Source of the DNA: Paenibacillus bouchesdurhonensis
GTDB taxonomy: Bacteria > Bacillota > Bacilli > Paenibacillales > Paenibacillaceae
NCBI RefSeq assembly: GCF_900155685.1
Contig: NZ_LT732547.1
Span: 207,648-271,647 of the forward strand
DNA length: 64,000 bases
Direction: 5' to 3'
The translations under genes and the position numbers were made by a program. Of the stretch, positions 61,547-64,000 are shown piece by piece. The notes beneath the pieces were generated by a model. It did no database searches. It was not told the origin of the DNA and saw nothing but the letters and a program-made list of their open reading frames with translations. Numbering within the stretch: position 1 is the stretch's first letter; each line of letters starts with the position of its first letter.

Positions 61547-63064
61547 CTATTTCATGAGCTTCTGGTATTCCTTTGGGCTCATGCCGCAATAATTTTTGAA
61601 CACGCGGGTGAAATTTTTCGGATTGCTGTATCCTAATGCGGAAGCGACGTCGCAAATTTTGACATTGATGCCGTTCAATGCTTCCTTGGCATAGTCCATT
61701 CGCTTCATCGTGACGTAGTCTTGAAAGTTCATGCCAGTACTCTCTTTGAACATTTTGCTAAAATATGTGTAGCTGACATTGCAATAATTGGCGATGACGG
61801 CCATATTAATCTCGCCCAGCAATTGCTCATCGACGTACTTCTTGGCGATTTCCACCATATCATAGCTGCGGATTAAGCTCTGGCGCGCCTCAATCGTCTG
61901 AAGTATCCGGGATATGAGGTATAAGCGCAATTGCTCGCTTTGCTCAAATGCAGAGAATTCCTGCTTCTGATGAGGAACCCAACTGATGGTATGCAGGATC
62001 GCGTCATAATTGCTCCGAATGCTGTCCAAGGTGCTTCTTCTTAATGACTCGTCTTTGAAGTATTTTTGAATATAGGGGAGCACCTGATCCTTCCGGCCCA
62101 TATCGATCATTTCGGCCAAAATCCGCAAATCCGCCGGCGCGATACGGCGGTCTTCCCTTGTTAGAATATCTTCATGAAGTAGAATGGATTGCGGGTTTGC
62201 GGTCAGCTTGCAGCCCAGTACTTCCAATGCGCTCCAATATGCTTGTGCCAGCTCTGCTGCCGCAGGGACTGTCTTGCCTACAGCAATCACGATGGGAAGT
62301 TCGGGATTTCTCCATAAGAATTGCTGCAGGATCTGCTTGACGGGAGATATATCATTCAGCTCCCCAGCGTAGTTGATCCATGCGACAAGGTCATTTTGCC
62401 TGTTATAGAAGGAGTACAGCTTCATGGGTAAACGATCCGTGTCCGGCCTGGTCAGAAACGCCTCCCAATTGGCGCCCAAAGCTTCCGTATTTGGGGTGGA
62501 ATGCATAGGGGAGATAATCGCCGCCGCCGTATTCGGATAAGGCAGGCTGAAGCCCAATTCCGCGAATGCGCGTTCCAAAGCGTGCTCATCCTGCTCGGTG
62601 TTTTGGATCGCCCAATTCATGCTTCTGCTGATTCTCTCCATCTGGGATAACTTTTTCTCTGATTCGCCCTTCTTGTACTGCTGCTCCTCCAGTTGAAGCT
62701 CCTGGATAATCTTATCCAATACCTCCAGCAGCTCTTCCGAATGGGCAGGCTTGAGCAAATAATCGCGCACCCCCAGCTTGAAGCTCTCTTTGACAAGATG
62801 GAAGTCATCATATCCGCTAATCACAATGATTTTATGTCCATGCTTCCCTTGTAGCTGCTTGATCATTTCAATTCCATCAAGCACCGGCATATTCAGATCG
62901 GTGAGTATGATTTGCGGATTTTCCCTTTCAATCATGGACAGCGCATCCGCACCGTCCTTTGCCGTCAGAATTTGCTCGATAGGCTGAATCTGCAGGTACG
63001 CGACAATGTCCCGAAGTCCTTCGCGTACGATTTCTTCATCATCAACGATAAGCAGTTTATACAT
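61547..63064 (-). CDS. YesN-type response regulator (receiver plus AraC HTH)
   Basis: 505 residues from the ATG at 63064 (MYKLLIVDDEEIVREGLRDI); longer open sequence upstream overlaps the kinase gene. The receiver has acidic DDEE, phospho-Asp in ILTDLNMPVLDG and Lys in LLKPA. A middle region of about 250 residues leads to the AraC domain (MAVIANYCNVSYTYFSKMFK, KICDVASALGYSNPKNFTRV, GMSPKEYQKL). Phosphorylated by the YesM kinase encoded just upstream, it probably activates the ABC operon at 57564-61237. Confidence 0.95.
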   Translation of the reverse strand: MYKLLIVDDEEIVREGLRDIVAYLQIQPIEQILTAKDGADALSMIERENPQIILTDLNMPVLDGIEMIKQLQGKHGHKIIVISGYDDFHLVKESFKLGVRDYLLKPAHSEELLEVLDKIIQELQLEEQQYKKGESEKKLSQMERISRSMNWAIQNTEQDEHALERAFAELGFSLPYPNTAAAIISPMHSTPNTEALGANWEAFLTRPDTDRLPMKLYSFYNRQNDLVAWINYAGELNDISPVKQILQQFLWRNPELPIVIAVGKTVPAAAELAQAYWSALEVLGCKLTANPQSILLHEDILTREDRRIAPADLRILAEMIDMGRKDQVLPYIQKYFKDESLRRSTLDSIRSNYDAILHTISWVPHQKQEFSAFEQSEQLRLYLISRILQTIEARQSLIRSYDMVEIAKKYVDEQLLGEINMAVIANYCNVSYTYFSKMFKESTGMNFQDYVTMKRMDYAKEALNGINVKICDVASALGYSNPKNFTRVFKNYCGMSPKEYQKLMK

Positions 63065-63077
63065 GGCGGAATGCCTC

Positions 63078-64000
63078 TCATTCGTAAGGTAATTTGATCT
63101 GTACTTTGGTATAATCGTTGTCTTTGCTTTCGATGGTGATATAGTAGGATTCCCCGTAATACAAGCGCAGCCGGGAGTTGATATTATACAGCCCAATGGA
63201 GCGCCCGGGCAGATCCGGGGCGGACTCATCATAATGAAGCGGAGCCTGAAAATGTTCGTTAAGCTCGTCCATCTTCGCTTCGGTCATCCCCGCGCCGTTA
63301 TCGGTGATATCCAGCCAAACCTGCTGCCTATGCACATAGCAGCGGATTTGAATCTGCAGCGCATCTCTTTGCACGGTTTTCCCGTATTTAATGCTGTTCT
63401 CCACGATCGGCTGCAGCAGGAATTTGATTACTGGATATGATTTCAGCGCCTCCGTAATCTCGATATCGAGCTGAATGGTCTGACTGCTGCTTAGCGATTG
63501 AAGGCTGACATATTTGCGAATCAGCTCAATTTCCTCTTTTAGCGTGGTATGCAGCGTATTGCTGCTCAGATTGTACCGAAGTATCTTTCCAAAATCGGCC
63601 ATTCGATCTGCCGTGCTGAACATGCGTTCCTTAATGAGCTTCATGCGGAAAATATCCAGCGTATTGTAAATGAAGTGCGGATTGATTTGATATTGCAGCG
63701 CTTGGATTTGCGCTTCCTTTCGTAATCGCTCCTTCATGACGATTCGTTCAATTAAGTGATTATTCGTCTCAATGAGACCATTAAAGTCCTGCGCAAGCTG
63801 TCCCAGCTCATCCGGCTTGGTATCCGCAATTCGCAAATGGGAGCTGCCGTTGATGACCTTCCTCATCGTCGATACGATACGATTCAGCCGCAGGAAAATC
63901 GTCTTAAACATGAAGTAGCATGTCACGATGAGCAGCATGACGCTGAAAATGATGAGCAATAGCTGGTTCAGCATGCTTTTGCGAATCGATTGATTCAACT
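63078..64000 (-). CDS. YesM-type sensor histidine kinase, C-terminal part
   Basis: At least 307 residues; the frame is open at the window edge, so the N-terminal membrane and sensor domain is missing. Seen: a transmembrane helix (LLIIFSVMLLIVTCYFMFK), a HAMP-like region (GSSHLRIADTKPDELGQLAQ), the phosphorylation block QYQINPHFIYNTLDIFRM, then the ATPase boxes (LLQPIVENSIKYG, DITDNGAGM, GRSIGLYNINSRL). It autophosphorylates on His and passes phosphate to the adjacent YesN. The stop lies 14 nt before the regulator ATG. Confidence 0.95.
   Translation of the reverse strand, partial: LNQSIRKSMLNQLLLIIFSVMLLIVTCYFMFKTIFLRLNRIVSTMRKVINGSSHLRIADTKPDELGQLAQDFNGLIETNNHLIERIVMKERLRKEAQIQALQYQINPHFIYNTLDIFRMKLIKERMFSTADRMADFGKILRYNLSSNTLHTTLKEEIELIRKYVSLQSLSSSQTIQLDIEITEALKSYPVIKFLLQPIVENSIKYGKTVQRDALQIQIRCYVHRQQVWLDITDNGAGMTEAKMDELNEHFQAPLHYDESAPDLPGRSIGLYNINSRLRLYYGESYYITIESKDNDYTKVQIKLPYE

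Overview
The window looks like chromosomal DNA of a Paenibacillus-type Firmicute. The grounds are indirect but consistent. Shine-Dalgarno sites are strong (GGAGG-like) and TTG/GTG starts are frequent. There are several LplB/YtcP/LipO-style ABC transporters run by YesM/YesN or large membrane AraC regulators, a large NRPS gene, a DUF6809-type protein, a GLUG-repeat surface-protein relic, and many short strong hairpin terminators. No rRNA, tRNA or CRISPR array was seen.

Layout. 1-13.9 kb: the 3' end of a large nonribosomal peptide synthetase (three complete C-A-PCP modules after a partial A-PCP). It ends in a condensation domain with no thioesterase, is followed by an unexplained 54-residue acidic ORF, and then by a TetR regulator and an MFS exporter that carry palindromic operator candidates. 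14-19.5 kb: small accessory genes (a divergent Lgt paralogue, a DUF1878-like protein, a DHFR-fold reductase, lipoproteins, an orphan solute-binding protein) and a decayed lipoprotein gene with a run of ten Gs. 19.7-33.5 kb: a defence island. It holds a superfamily 1 helicase fused to a PLD nuclease (Mokosh type II-like), a very AT-rich P-loop ATPase with a HEPN/SWT1-reminiscent C-terminus, and a type I restriction-modification locus (hsdR, an extra half-size S protein, hsdM, full hsdS) with three 18-bp palindromes in its internal promoter region. A small XRE regulator and a DUF6809-type gene lie at its edge.

33.8-42.5 kb: a large sensor-AraC regulator followed by a solute-binding protein and two permeases, then a PH-domain protein and a MarR-DUF6544-like pair whose operator overlaps its promoter. 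42.5-44.6 kb: decay, with an IS150/IS3-like remnant abutting a broken GLUG surface-protein gene. 44.6-50.8 kb: a glycoside import and hydrolysis cluster (GH31, two permeases, binding protein) with a divergent cupin-AraC regulator. 50.8-53.9 kb: a TetR regulator divergent from a DHA2-type drug exporter, beside a remnant of another exporter. 54-56 kb: a sialate O-acetylesterase-like enzyme containing an odd Met/Asp/Asn-rich insertion. 56-57.5 kb: non-coding sequence and a deleted AraC-GyrI pseudogene. 57.5-64 kb: a YesM-YesN two-component system (the kinase runs off the window) upstream of a second LplB/YtcP/LipO ABC transporter.

Functionally the window combines secondary-metabolite production with export, phage defence, and regulated uptake of complex carbohydrates. 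The less explained items are the C-domain-terminated NRPS with its small downstream ORF, the AT-rich ATPase gene, and the triple palindrome with the half-S gene in the type I locus. All family assignments were made by eye from motifs; no database search was run.
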